Assembly (NCBI GenBank): GCA_020630065.1
Contig: JAHDCC010000003.1
Location: 165,167-203,813, forward strand
Source: Acidimicrobiales bacterium
Lineage (GTDB): Bacteria; Actinomycetota; Acidimicrobiia; Acidimicrobiales; SZUA-35
Direction of reading: 5' to 3'
DNA: 38,647 bases
Position numbers and translations under genes: made by a program. Every line of letters starts with the position of its first letter. The first letter of the stretch is position 1. The notes below the pieces were generated by a model. That model had not been told where the DNA came from, did no database searches, and saw only the letters and a program-made list of their open reading frames with translations. Below are positions 7,251 through 15,090 of the stretch, piece by piece.

Positions 7251-8327
7251 ATGAATGTCCCAAAACCGAGAGACGACTTATCTGCACTCGCAGGGTACCA
7301 TTCGCCTCAGGTTGATGTTGAGGTCCGGTTAAACACCAACGAAGCTCCCGAAGCGCCTCCAATCGAATTTAGCAACGCCGTTGCCGAAGCCGTTCGGAAG
7401 GTTCAATGGCATCGCTACCCAGACCGTTCGGCTGGCGAGTTGCGCTCAGGGATAGCTAAACTCCACGCTGTCGGGGCTGAACAGATTTTTGCCGCAAACG
7501 GCTCAAACGAAGTATTGCAGACGATTCTGCTGTCCTACGCCGGTGCTGGCCGCAAGGTCTTGACGTTTGAGCCGACCTACGCGTTACATACCCATATCGC
7601 TCGAATCGTTGGGGCCACCGTGGTCTCAGGTCAACGGGACGAACAGTTCGGAATCGACCCGGGCGAAGCGGCGCAGATGGTGAAACAACATCAACCATCT
7701 GTCACCTTTCTGTGCTCACCAAATAATCCAACTGGCATCGTTGACGACCCGTCAGTCGTGTCGGCTGTACTAAACGAAGTCAGCGCGTACGGGGGACTGC
7801 TTGTAGTCGACGAAGCTTACGGCCAATTCGCTCCACACAGTGCGTTGGAACTGTTGGACGGCAACCCGTCGTTGGTGGTCACTCGCACGTATTCCAAAAC
7901 GTGGGCTATGGCTGGTGCTCGGCTCGGATACCTCGTGGGCGATCCTCGAATCGTCGACCAACTAGAAAAAGTGGTGTTGCCATACCACCTTGACTCAGCG
8001 ACTCAGGCCGCTGGAATAGCGGCGCTCGAGTTCATTGACGATATGGACGACCGGGTCAACACCATTATTGGGCAACGGACGATTGTTGAGCAGGGTCTAG
8101 CTGATCTTGGCTGTACTGTCTGGCCGTCGGGGGCCAACTTCGTCTTGTTCCGACCTCCGGAACAAAACGGAGATCAGGTTTGGTCTGAACTGGTAGATCG
8201 TTCAGTCCTGGTTCGTAACACTGCCAGCTGGCCCCGGCTAACTGGGAGCCTTCGAGTGACGATAGGCACTGAACCGGACAATGCTAGGTTTCTAGACGCT
8301 ATGTCAGACATACTACGCGGTTCGTGA
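7251..8327 (+). CDS. hisC: Histidinol-phosphate aminotransferase
   Basis: A PLP-dependent class I/II aminotransferase of 358 residues that transfers an amino group from glutamate to imidazole-acetol phosphate. Visible family marks are RLNTNEAPEAPP near the start, AANGSNEVLQ, CSPNNPTG, VVDEAYGQFA and the PLP-lysine motif TRTYSKTWAMAGARLGY; RVTIGTEPDN near the C-terminus contains the conserved arginine. The ATG at 7251 follows the hisD stop by 4 bp. An upstream in-frame start at 7158 lies inside hisD and adds unrelated sequence. The enzyme could also take related substrates, but the operon supports HisC. Confidence 0.95.
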   Translation: MNVPKPRDDLSALAGYHSPQVDVEVRLNTNEAPEAPPIEFSNAVAEAVRKVQWHRYPDRSAGELRSGIAKLHAVGAEQIFAANGSNEVLQTILLSYAGAGRKVLTFEPTYALHTHIARIVGATVVSGQRDEQFGIDPGEAAQMVKQHQPSVTFLCSPNNPTGIVDDPSVVSAVLNEVSAYGGLLVVDEAYGQFAPHSALELLDGNPSLVVTRTYSKTWAMAGARLGYLVGDPRIVDQLEKVVLPYHLDSATQAAGIAALEFIDDMDDRVNTIIGQRTIVEQGLADLGCTVWPSGANFVLFRPPEQNGDQVWSELVDRSVLVRNTASWPRLTGSLRVTIGTEPDNARFLDAMSDILRGS

Positions 8328-8397
8328 CCGGCATCGCCTGTATGGTGTTGGAGAAGATTCTCGGTGACATAACCGGAAGTACAGTAAGTGAGAAACG

Positions 8398-8991
8398 ATG
8401 AGTCGTTCGTCCACCAAATCTAGGTCAACGAAAGAAACGTCAATCGAAATTTCGATTGACCTCGATGGTTCCGGCAGAACAGAAATATCGACAGGTATCC
8501 CGTTCTTTGATCATATGCTCGACCAGATTGGCCGTCATGGGGGGTTTGATCTTTCGGTACAGGCGACGGGGGATCTCCACATAGACACGCATCACACGGT
8601 TGAAGATGTATCGATCGTGTTGGGAGAAGCGTTCGCCGAAGCCTTAGGCGACAAGTCAGGCGTGCGTCGATTCGCAAGCGGACTGTATCCCCTAGACGAG
8701 GCTCTAATGGAAGTCGCGTTGGATCTGTCAGGACGACCGTTCTTTGTTTGGAATGTCGAACTTCCTGACGGGCTACCAATGGGTCAACCGGCGTTTGATC
8801 CGGCGCTTGCCGAACATATTTTCCAAAGCTTCGCTACCGCGGCTGGGATTACGCTGCACATCACGTACAAAGACGGTCGCAATGTTCACCACATTCTTGA
8901 GGCTGCGTTTAAGGGACTCGCTCGATGTCTCCGTGATGCGGTCAAGGTCGAAGACACCGGCGGGATTCCTTCCACCAAAGGTTCGCTGTAA
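8398..8991 (+). CDS. hisB: Imidazoleglycerol-phosphate dehydratase
   Basis: A 197-residue monofunctional HisB of the kind found in actinobacteria, without a histidinol-phosphatase domain. It dehydrates IGP to imidazole-acetol phosphate using two Mn ions. Diagnostic pieces are GIPFFDHMLDQIGRHGGFD, IDTHHTVEDV and NVHHILEAAFKGLARCLRDAV, which hold the paired HHxxE(D/A) metal ligands and repeat the internal half-domain duplication. GTGAG lies about 6 nt before the ATG. It follows hisC after 70 bp, the largest gap in the operon; TACAGT at 8380-8385 in this gap could be a weak internal promoter. Its TAA overlaps the hisH ATG (TAATG). Confidence 0.96.
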   Translation: MSRSSTKSRSTKETSIEISIDLDGSGRTEISTGIPFFDHMLDQIGRHGGFDLSVQATGDLHIDTHHTVEDVSIVLGEAFAEALGDKSGVRRFASGLYPLDEALMEVALDLSGRPFFVWNVELPDGLPMGQPAFDPALAEHIFQSFATAAGITLHITYKDGRNVHHILEAAFKGLARCLRDAVKVEDTGGIPSTKGSL

Positions 8992-9608
8992 TGGGGGCCA
9001 AAGTAGCGGTCCTCGACTACGGCATTGGTAATCTTCATTCAGCCCAAAAGGGGCTCCTACATTTAGGCGTCGACGCTAAACTCACTTCGAACCCTGCCGA
9101 GATAGAGGCCGCCGACGGTGTGGTACTCCCCGGTGTAGGAGCATTTGGCGCCACAATGAACGCGTTGGAACAGTCTGGCTTAGGGGTACTCGCAGTCGAC
9201 GCTGCCGCTTCGGGTCGACCTTTTCTCGGGATATGTGTCGGGATGCAGGTTCTCTATGAACGGTCAGAGGAAGCTCCCGACGTTAAAGGCCTTGGCATTC
9301 TCAACGGCTCGGTACGTAGACTGCCGGCTGGAGTAAAGCATCCACAGATGCAATGGAACCAGCTTGAAGTCACCTCGGAACATCCGTTACTCGAAGGCCT
9401 CGACGGTGAATGGTTCTATTTCGTTCATAGTTTCGCCGCCGAACATACCTCAGATGTGATCGCGGTAACCGACTATGGCGGGCCGGTGGTCGCAGCATCT
9501 GCCAATGACAATGTGTGGGCTACGCAGTTCCACCCTGAAAAATCGTCCAATGTCGGCCTAACGCTTGTGTCTAACTTTGTTAAACAAGTTGAACGGTCCG
9601 TCGCCTGA
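8991..9608 (+). CDS. hisH: Imidazole glycerol phosphate synthase, glutamine amidotransferase subunit
   Basis: A class I glutamine amidotransferase of 205 residues that supplies ammonia to HisF. The triad is visible: nucleophile C82 in LGICVGMQVLYE, and H181 and E183 in FHPEKSS. The oxyanion-hole segment VLPGVGAFG and the N-terminal VLDYGIGNLHS are typical. The start overlaps the hisB stop by one base, indicating translational coupling. HisF, its partner, lies two genes downstream with hisA between them. Confidence 0.96.
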   Translation: MGAKVAVLDYGIGNLHSAQKGLLHLGVDAKLTSNPAEIEAADGVVLPGVGAFGATMNALEQSGLGVLAVDAAASGRPFLGICVGMQVLYERSEEAPDVKGLGILNGSVRRLPAGVKHPQMQWNQLEVTSEHPLLEGLDGEWFYFVHSFAAEHTSDVIAVTDYGGPVVAASANDNVWATQFHPEKSSNVGLTLVSNFVKQVERSVA

Positions 9609-9636
9609 GGGCGCCCACAGAACTGGAATAACGAAT

Positions 9637-10377
9637 ATGAAACTCTACCCAGCGATAGATATACGGGACGGCAATTGCGTCCGTCTATATCAGGGCGACT
9701 ATGCCCAGGAGACCGTGTACGGTAACGATCCAGTCGCTCAGGCGGCGGCGTTTGTCGCCGAAGGCGCCGAGATCATTCACATGGTCGATCTCGACGCAGC
9801 CAAGTCAGGGATCCAAAGCAATCTGGACGTTATTTCTAACGTTTGTGACGCGTTAGACGTCCCTGTACAAGTTGGTGGAGGGGTACGCACCGTCGATTCG
9901 GCGAACGCGTTGTTCGACGCTGGTGTGTCACGGGTCGTTATTGGAACCGCAGCGCTAGAAAATCCTGAACTAGTAACCACACTGACCAGCATGGGTCGTT
10001 CGGTCGCAGTTGGCCTGGACGCTCGAGGCGAAAAGGTGGCTACACACGGATGGACTCAAGACTCTGGGCGTACTGTCTTTGACTTAGCAGCCGAGTTTGA
10101 ATCGGCCGGGGTCGAAGCATTAGTTGTCACAGAAATTGGTCGGGACGGAACGCTAGAAGGCCCTGATTCAGAGGGGCTTAGCAAGCTTTTGGCTACAACG
10201 ACCATTCCGGTAATCGCTTCGGGCGGCGTCGGTGTTCTGGCCGACATCACGGCGCTTGCCGAGGTGGAAGTTGAAGGTCGTCGCTTCGAAGGCGCAATCG
10301 TGGGCCGAGCACTCTATGAAGGAAAGTTCACCGTTTCTGACGCATTAGCTGCACTTTCTTCTGGTGGTGCAGCATGA
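9637..10377 (+). CDS. hisA: ProFAR isomerase (phosphoribosylformimino-AICAR-P isomerase)
   Basis: A (beta/alpha)8-barrel protein of 246 residues; catalytic D8 in [10 protein letters not shown] is visible, along with [26 protein letters not shown] and VIASGGVG phosphate-binding loops. It opens the ring of ProFAR in histidine synthesis. In many actinobacteria the equivalent PriA also does the TrpF reaction. Here a separate trpF exists (20.6 kb) and the N-terminal sequence resembles ordinary HisA, so single function is likely (inference). The ATG at 9637 is preferred over an upstream in-frame start at 9565 inside hisH. It overlaps hisF by ATGA. Confidence 0.94.
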   Translation: MKLYPAIDIRDGNCVRLYQGDYAQETVYGNDPVAQAAAFVAEGAEIIHMVDLDAAKSGIQSNLDVISNVCDALDVPVQVGGGVRTVDSANALFDAGVSRVVIGTAALENPELVTTLTSMGRSVAVGLDARGEKVATHGWTQDSGRTVFDLAAEFESAGVEALVVTEIGRDGTLEGPDSEGLSKLLATTTIPVIASGGVGVLADITALAEVEVEGRRFEGAIVGRALYEGKFTVSDALAALSSGGAA

Positions 10378-11150
10378 AAACTGTTCGAGTCATTCCCTGC
10401 CTTGACGTCGACGATGGCCGAGTGGTTAAAGGTGTCAACTTTGTTGGTCTGCGTGACGCCGGTGACCCAGTTGAGCTGGCGGCCCTCTACGACGAACAAG
10501 GCGCAGACGAACTCGTATTTCTCGATATCGGAGCTTCGCACGAAGATCGTGATACCACGGTCGAGATGGCAACTGCAGTAGCTGAAAAGGTTTTTATTCC
10601 GTTCACTATCGGAGGTGGCGTTCGGACGGTTGACGACGCTCGAAAATTGCTGCGAGCTGGCGCTGACAAAGTGTCCATAAATTCAGCAGCCGTCAGTCGC
10701 CCAGAACTCATAACCGAAATCGCCACCGAATTTGGATCTCAATGTTGCGTGGTAGCCATTGACCCCCGCCGATCGACAACCCCTGGTTTGTCGTCCGGTT
10801 ACGAAATCTTCACCCGAGGAGGCCGACAGGCAACCGGAATCGACGCCGTCGAATGGGCCCAGAAAGCGGAGCAGCTAGGGGCAGGCGAACTTTTGGTCAC
10901 CTCTATGGATCGGGACGGAACTTACGAAGGGTTCGACAACGAGATGCTGACCGCGATTACATCTGTTGTAAATATTCCAGTTATCGCTTCGGGCGGGGTC
11001 GGTTCGGTCGAACATTTAGCGCCTGGAGTTATCGAAGGTGGTGCAGACGCTGTGCTAGCGGCAAGTATCTTCCACTTCGGGGAAGCGTCAGTTGCTGAGG
11101 CAAAAGAATCGTTAACCGAAGCTGGCCTGATCGTTCGGCCAATTGCATAG
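10374..11150 (+). CDS. hisF: Imidazole glycerol phosphate synthase, cyclase subunit
   Basis: The barrel subunit that joins PRFAR and ammonia to give IGP and AICAR. The 258 residues include [16 protein letters not shown] with catalytic D11, [27 protein letters not shown] with the second catalytic aspartate, [13 protein letters not shown] and [12 protein letters not shown]. The length and motifs are standard. Last gene of the his cluster in this block; two hairpins follow at 11162-11230. Confidence 0.96.
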   Translation: MKTVRVIPCLDVDDGRVVKGVNFVGLRDAGDPVELAALYDEQGADELVFLDIGASHEDRDTTVEMATAVAEKVFIPFTIGGGVRTVDDARKLLRAGADKVSINSAAVSRPELITEIATEFGSQCCVVAIDPRRSTTPGLSSGYEIFTRGGRQATGIDAVEWAQKAEQLGAGELLVTSMDRDGTYEGFDNEMLTAITSVVNIPVIASGGVGSVEHLAPGVIEGGADAVLAASIFHFGEASVAEAKESLTEAGLIVRPIA

Positions 11151-11161
11151 ATTGAGAAATA

Positions 11162-11230
11162 CTGGGTGACCAACGGCCGTTTTAGGCTGTACTCGCCGCC
11201 GGCCACCCAGGCGAATGTGTGCAAATTCGC
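11162..11230 (+). terminator. Possible transcription end of the his operon (two hairpins, no T-run)
   Basis: CTGGGTG (11162-11168) pairs with CACCCAG (11204-11210), with an inner GGCCG/CGGCC pairing. It is followed at once by GCGAAT (11211-11216) pairing with ATTCGC (11225-11230). There is no U-tract, so intrinsic termination is uncertain. The rest of the 11151-11367 gap is AT-rich and probably holds the promoter of the GroES-like gene; I see no clear box. Confidence 0.35.
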
Positions 11231-11367
11231 TTATCCAAATTCGACCCTAGTTGTCTAAGTTTCTAGTTGAAACTCGATGTATCAATTATTTGCATAGTTT
11301 GTATTTCTTTGATCGTTCTGTTGCCAAATCTTGGTGGTGACAGGGGTCGGCCCGTTATGGGGCTAGC

Positions 11368-11760
11368 TTGACTGACGTGGTTAACGACAAATCCGAATCC
11401 GATAACAACCAGAACGACGAGCCCGATAGCCGAGGATCTGGTGAATCAAAGCTTGCGATCAAAATGCTTAACGATCGGGTCCTGGTCCGGTTAGAAAGCG
11501 CCGAGGCGGATCGGATGTCTTCTGGAGGAATAGTTATCCCGGCAACCGCTCAGGTTGGAAAGCGTCTGACGTGGGCTCAGGTAATTGCCATAGGGCCGAA
11601 TGTTCGTTCGATGGAACTCGACGACCGTGTGTTGTTCAATCCAGAGGACCGTTACGAAGTTGAAGTCGGTGGTCACGACTACATTATTCTGCGGGAGCGT
11701 GATATTCATGCTGTTGCCGCCAGCCGCCTCGATGATTCACCAACTGGTCTTTATCTGTAA
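11368..11760 (+). CDS. Stand-alone GroES-like (Cpn10) protein of the actinobacterial TGLYL type
   Basis: A 130-residue protein. The first 30 residues are a polar, acidic tail. A Cpn10 fold follows: IKMLNDRVLVRLES, a mobile-loop region with SSGGIVIPATAQVGKRLTWAQVIAIGP, then DDRVLFNPEDRYEVEVGG and YIILRERDIHAVAA. It ends SPTGLYL, a tail I associate with an actinobacterial GroES-related family that is distinct from the groESL-encoded GroES. No groEL is adjacent, so a normal co-chaperonin role is not assured. Start: TTG at 11368 with GGGG about 6 nt upstream; a GTG at 11377 is possible. The ABC exporter gene begins 15 bp after the stop. Confidence 0.8.
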   Translation: MTDVVNDKSESDNNQNDEPDSRGSGESKLAIKMLNDRVLVRLESAEADRMSSGGIVIPATAQVGKRLTWAQVIAIGPNVRSMELDDRVLFNPEDRYEVEVGGHDYIILRERDIHAVAASRLDDSPTGLYL

Positions 11761-11775
11761 CCCGTCGGTGTTGGC

Positions 11776-13524
11776 ATGATCACTCATGCGCTTCGCCACT
11801 ATTGGCGACTAATGTTCTCACAGGCGCCATTGCAATATGTGGTGCACGTCGTGATTTGGCTTGTCGGCCAAGTAACGCTTTGGGTGGTGCCTCTCTACCT
11901 TTTTGCTCGGGTCGTAGCCAAACTGGTGGTGGCCGAAGAGGTTACCTTCAGTCTCGTCGTTCCCGAGCTGCTTGCGCTTGTCGTCATTAACGTCGCACTG
12001 GAACTTGTAGCTATGAGGCTGCTGTTTTACTTCGAAGCCCGTCTTCGTAGCCGGGTTTCGCTGGTCGCGGTGCAAGACTATTCAGCGGAGCTTTTATCCA
12101 AAGAAATAGCGTTTTATGATAGTGCTCGATCTGGTCAGCTGCTGTCGAAAGCACAGAGCTATGCGTCAGCGCTCGATGGAATCCATCGCATAGTTTCGTT
12201 TGGTTTGCCGCTTCAGGTTGGTTCTATCGTTGCTGCGGCTGCGTTTTTGGCCACTGAAAGTGTCGTTATCGCTTTGGGTTTTATTGTCTGCCCAATCCTT
12301 TTGACTCTGTACATTTCGAGAATCGTCAGACATCTGTTGGAGCCCGAAAAGATTGTCGTCCGGGAACGTGCGGCTGCGTTTGGTTATTTGGGTGATGGGT
12401 TAGCAAATATGCGGTCAGTGAACTCGTTTATGTATCGGGACCAGCTTCAGAGGAACTTTCATACAAAATTTGATCAATCGTTTCGTGCCCGTATAAAGGC
12501 GGTAGACCAGCGACTGATTCGAGTCGACACTCCTCTTGGCATCGGCGTTGGTAGTTTTGTGATCTTCTCTATGGTGCTTCCGTTTTTGGTCGATAGAGAC
12601 CCACAAGCTACCGCTCAATTATTGGCATTCTCGAGTGCGTCGGCTTTGCAACTTGGTCGAGCCCTTTGGACTCTTCAAGCCCAACTTCAAAACTTCTTAG
12701 AGCATTGCGGAAGCCTCGTTGAGTCGTTGGAGACGATAGAAGACAATGAAGAAGAACCCGACGAGTTGCCCGACTTTGTTCCCACTTCTGGTGAGGTGCG
12801 GCTTGACAACGTTTCGTTCGCCTACAAACGATCGGCTGAACGGCCGGTGCTGGAATCTCTGTCTCTTTCCATAGCAGACCAGGAATCTGTTGGATTGGTT
12901 GGGTTTTCTGGGGCAGGCAAGTCCACGTTGTTGTCTCTTCTGCTTGGGTTCGAACGCCCTACCGAAGGGTCTATCTACTTTGACGGTCACAACATAAATA
13001 AGCATTCGAGACGGTCCCTGCGGTCTCATATCGCATACGTTCCACAGGACCCGTCGCTGTTGCATCTGTCGGTGGCGGAGAACATTGCTCTAGGGGCTCG
13101 CAACTATTCGATTAACGAAGTTGAGGATGCTGCTCGTCGGGCCAACGCGTTCGACTTTATTCAAGACCTTCCGGACGGTATTGAAACGGTGGTCGGGGAG
13201 CGGGGTGTACATCTCTCTGGTGGGCAACGTCAGCGGATTGCTTTAGCGAGGGCTTTACTCAAGCCTGATACGAAGTTACTTTTGCTAGATGAAGCGACCT
13301 CGTCGCTTGATTCATGGTCGGAGACGTTGGTCCAAGATACGTTGCACGAGATGAATGGTCGACTATCTCTTCTTGTTGTAGCGCACCGGCTTTCGACCGT
13401 GAAGGGGCTTGACCGGATTATCGTTTTGGACCACGGTCAGGTCGTTGAGGATGGACATCATATTGACCTGGTTGACAACTCTGGAATCTATAACCGGCTC
13501 TGGGACAAACAGACCATGACGTAG
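11776..13524 (+). CDS. ABC exporter half-transporter (fused membrane and ATPase domains)
   Basis: The 582-residue protein has an N-terminal membrane domain of about 330 residues with five or six hydrophobic helices (near 20-48, 55-75, 150-185 and 255-275) and a C-terminal ATPase. The ATPase shows Walker A GFSGAGKST near 376-384, the Q-loop region IAYVPQDPS, signature LSGGQRQRIALARALL near 479, Walker B LLLLDEATSSLD near 501, and the H-loop AHRLST near 536. This is the type IV exporter layout (MsbA/LmrA-like), which works as a dimer. The substrate cannot be told. It probably shares a transcript with the GroES-like gene. No paired half-transporter gene is adjacent, so a homodimer is likely. Confidence 0.92.
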   Translation: MITHALRHYWRLMFSQAPLQYVVHVVIWLVGQVTLWVVPLYLFARVVAKLVVAEEVTFSLVVPELLALVVINVALELVAMRLLFYFEARLRSRVSLVAVQDYSAELLSKEIAFYDSARSGQLLSKAQSYASALDGIHRIVSFGLPLQVGSIVAAAAFLATESVVIALGFIVCPILLTLYISRIVRHLLEPEKIVVRERAAAFGYLGDGLANMRSVNSFMYRDQLQRNFHTKFDQSFRARIKAVDQRLIRVDTPLGIGVGSFVIFSMVLPFLVDRDPQATAQLLAFSSASALQLGRALWTLQAQLQNFLEHCGSLVESLETIEDNEEEPDELPDFVPTSGEVRLDNVSFAYKRSAERPVLESLSLSIADQESVGLVGFSGAGKSTLLSLLLGFERPTEGSIYFDGHNINKHSRRSLRSHIAYVPQDPSLLHLSVAENIALGARNYSINEVEDAARRANAFDFIQDLPDGIETVVGERGVHLSGGQRQRIALARALLKPDTKLLLLDEATSSLDSWSETLVQDTLHEMNGRLSLLVVAHRLSTVKGLDRIIVLDHGQVVEDGHHIDLVDNSGIYNRLWDKQTMT

Positions 13525-13617
13525 CGAGGACCGCCTACGACGGGTGGACTTATCGAGGCTGAACTCCTTTTTGAGTTCCTATGACCCATACTTGAAATAC
13601 CAAGCGGAAGGTCTACG

Positions 13618-13947
13618 TTGAAGCTTTTTTCTTTTTCGAGTCGGATAGGTCGACTCCGTTTTCTCATAATCCAGATCGTCACATACGTCTTTGGAGGTGG
13701 TTTGTTGACGCCGATAATGAGTGACGATAACTCCATCGATGTTGGGGTTGGCGTTGCTGGGCTTGTTGTCGCCGTTGTTCTCTTATGGATATCTCTGGCC
13801 GCGGACTTTAATCGGCTTCACGACACCGGTAAGTCAGGTTGGTGGGTGTTGTTCTATTTTGTGCCGATCGCAAATATCATCCTGTTTCTTTATCTGCTAT
13901 TTGCATCTGGCGAGCGCCGACAGAATCGATGGGGCCCGCCGCTGTAG
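13618..13947 (+). CDS. DUF805 family small membrane protein
   Basis: A 109-residue inner-membrane protein. The family marks are SRIGRLRFL at the start, RLHDTGKSGWW in the middle and NRWGPP at the end, around two or three hydrophobic helices (about 14-32, 42-64 and 78-96). The function of DUF805 is not known. The TTG at 13618 is supported by GGAAGG at 13606-13611, 6 nt upstream. It sits 93 bp after the ABC exporter; that gap holds a small GAACTC/GAGTTC hairpin without a T-run. A CCGAAC/GTTCGG hairpin (13952-13970) follows the stop and may mark the transcript end. Confidence 0.88.
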   Translation: MKLFSFSSRIGRLRFLIIQIVTYVFGGGLLTPIMSDDNSIDVGVGVAGLVVAVVLLWISLAADFNRLHDTGKSGWWVLFYFVPIANIILFLYLLFASGERRQNRWGPPL

Positions 13948-14041
13948 CTAACCGAACTAAACTCGTTCGGAGAGTCCGAAATGCGACATGGCGCGCTTAT
14001 GCTGTGAGAGCAGACAGCAGCAGCCAAGCCGATTGTCGTAC

Positions 14042-14269
14042 ATGGATCAAACTCAACCAAATAACCCGCTTCACGGTATAACTCTGAAACAGATCGTCAC
14101 CGAACTACATGAGTTCTACGGCTGGGAGGGTTTGTCTGAACGGGTCGAGATCAACTGCTTTTATAGCAACCCATCGGTGAAGTCGAGCCTAAAGTTTTTG
14201 CGTAAGACCCCTTGGGCTCGAGAAAAAGTTGAACAGCTTTATCTATCGTCAATGGCTGAGCGAGGGTAA
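14042..14269 (+). CDS. VF530 family (DUF2132) small protein
   Basis: A 75-residue protein that matches the VF530/DUF2132 pattern along almost its whole length: [54 protein letters not shown] (given here in parts: [25 protein letters not shown]). Family members are small double-helical proteins, one described as DNA-binding-like; the role is not established. The ATG at 14042 gives the usual family length; an upstream in-frame ATG at 13988 would add 18 unconserved residues. It ends 4 bp before the convergent VOC gene. Confidence 0.85.
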   Translation: MDQTQPNNPLHGITLKQIVTELHEFYGWEGLSERVEINCFYSNPSVKSSLKFLRKTPWAREKVEQLYLSSMAERG

Positions 14270-14273
14270 AAGA

Positions 14274-14633
14274 CTACGCATATTCGATAAGGCAGAATTC
14301 ATTACCTTCAGGGTCTTGAAGTACTACCCAGTTACTGTCTTCTTGGTGACTGGCCAGCGTTACCGCTCCTAAACGTTCGGCGCGCTGAACCGCCAACTCT
14401 AGGTTGTCAGTTTCGATATCAGGATGGCAACGATTCTTTCCCCGTTTCTCCTCAGGAACATTCATAAACACCAACACAATATTGGATTCGTCGCCCGAAG
14501 AATGTACCACTACTTCACCGCGAACCGTGTCGACGTCCCATTCGAGGAGATCGGACCAAAATTGTGCTAGCGCATGTTTGTCGACCGCATCGAAGGTTAA
14601 ATGTGTGAACCTCATTGGGGAAAGACCGGTCAT
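14274..14633 (-). CDS. VOC-fold (glyoxalase/bleomycin-resistance-like) protein
   Basis: A single VOC domain of 119 residues: FTHLTFDAVDKHALAQFW at the N-terminus, HPDIETDNLELAVQRAERLGA at the middle strand-helix, and VVLQDPEGNEFCLIE at the C-terminus, the usual last strand with its metal-ligand glutamate. VOC proteins include dioxygenases, isomerases and resistance proteins; the substrate cannot be assigned. The start at ATG 14633 is supported by TAAAGT (14641-14646, minus strand) 7 nt upstream, which makes the message leaderless. It is divergent from hisI, with 95 bp shared. Confidence 0.85.
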   Translation of the reverse strand: MTGLSPMRFTHLTFDAVDKHALAQFWSDLLEWDVDTVRGEVVVHSSGDESNIVLVFMNVPEEKRGKNRCHPDIETDNLELAVQRAERLGAVTLASHQEDSNWVVLQDPEGNEFCLIEYA

Positions 14634-14640
14634 CTCCTTG

Positions 14641-14646
14641 ACTTTA
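14641..14646 (-). promoter_or_regulatory. -10 box for the VOC gene (leaderless)
   Basis: TAAAGT on the minus strand, 7 nt before the ATG at 14633, so transcription should begin at or next to the start codon. The AAGGAG between them touches the ATG and is too close to act as a Shine-Dalgarno. Confidence 0.5.
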
Positions 14647-14716
14647 GTTCAGCGAATCAGACTCTGCAGAGTTTGTGCCATACGCGAAAATGGCGGCAGC
14701 AACTACGACTCGGCGA

Positions 14717-14722
14717 TAAGCT
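14717..14722 (+). promoter_or_regulatory. -10 box for hisI (leaderless)
   Basis: TAAGCT exactly 6 nt before the ATG at 14729, placing +1 at the A of the start codon. No clear -35. Confidence 0.5.
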
Positions 14723-14728
14723 CGCTAC

Positions 14729-15085
14729 ATGTCAATGGCAACACCAATCAACCCGACCGACGATCAACTCGACGCTGTTACGTACAACGCAGACGGTTTG
14801 GTCCCCGCAATTGTCCAAGACAATGAAACACAGGCCGTATTGATGATGGCTTGGATGAACGCTGAAACCCTTGCACAGTCTCTTGAAGAGGGCCGTACCG
14901 TCTTCTGGAGCCGCTCTCGTCAAGAAGTGTGGCGCAAAGGCGACACCTCTGGTGACCGACAGTGGATCAGGTCAGCATCGTATGACTGTGACGGTGACAC
15001 CCTGCTTTTCAAAGTAGCCCAAGAGGGTGATGGAGCCTGCCACACCGGGGAATATAGCTGTTTCTTTAACGACTTTGGTGGCTAA
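14729..15085 (+). CDS. hisI: Phosphoribosyl-AMP cyclohydrolase
   Basis: A 118-residue monofunctional HisI that opens the adenine ring of PR-AMP in the third step of histidine synthesis. Visible are [28 protein letters not shown], the Mg ligands in DCDGD at 86-90, and zinc cysteines C104 and C111 in CHTGEYSC. There is no fused HisE domain. A second ATG (14735) is possible, but the -10 box spacing favours 14729. The gene is about 3.6 kb from the hisDCBHAF block and heads a hisI-trpE-ygfZ-like cluster with almost no gaps, so the histidine pathway is split over at least two transcripts here. Confidence 0.95.
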   Translation: MSMATPINPTDDQLDAVTYNADGLVPAIVQDNETQAVLMMAWMNAETLAQSLEEGRTVFWSRSRQEVWRKGDTSGDRQWIRSASYDCDGDTLLFKVAQEGDGACHTGEYSCFFNDFGG

Positions 15086-15090
15086 GTTAC

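Noticed and set aside
13540-13600. GAACTC/GAGTTC hairpin after the ABC exporter as a terminator
   Set aside because: No T-run follows the stem; the Ts are in the loop.
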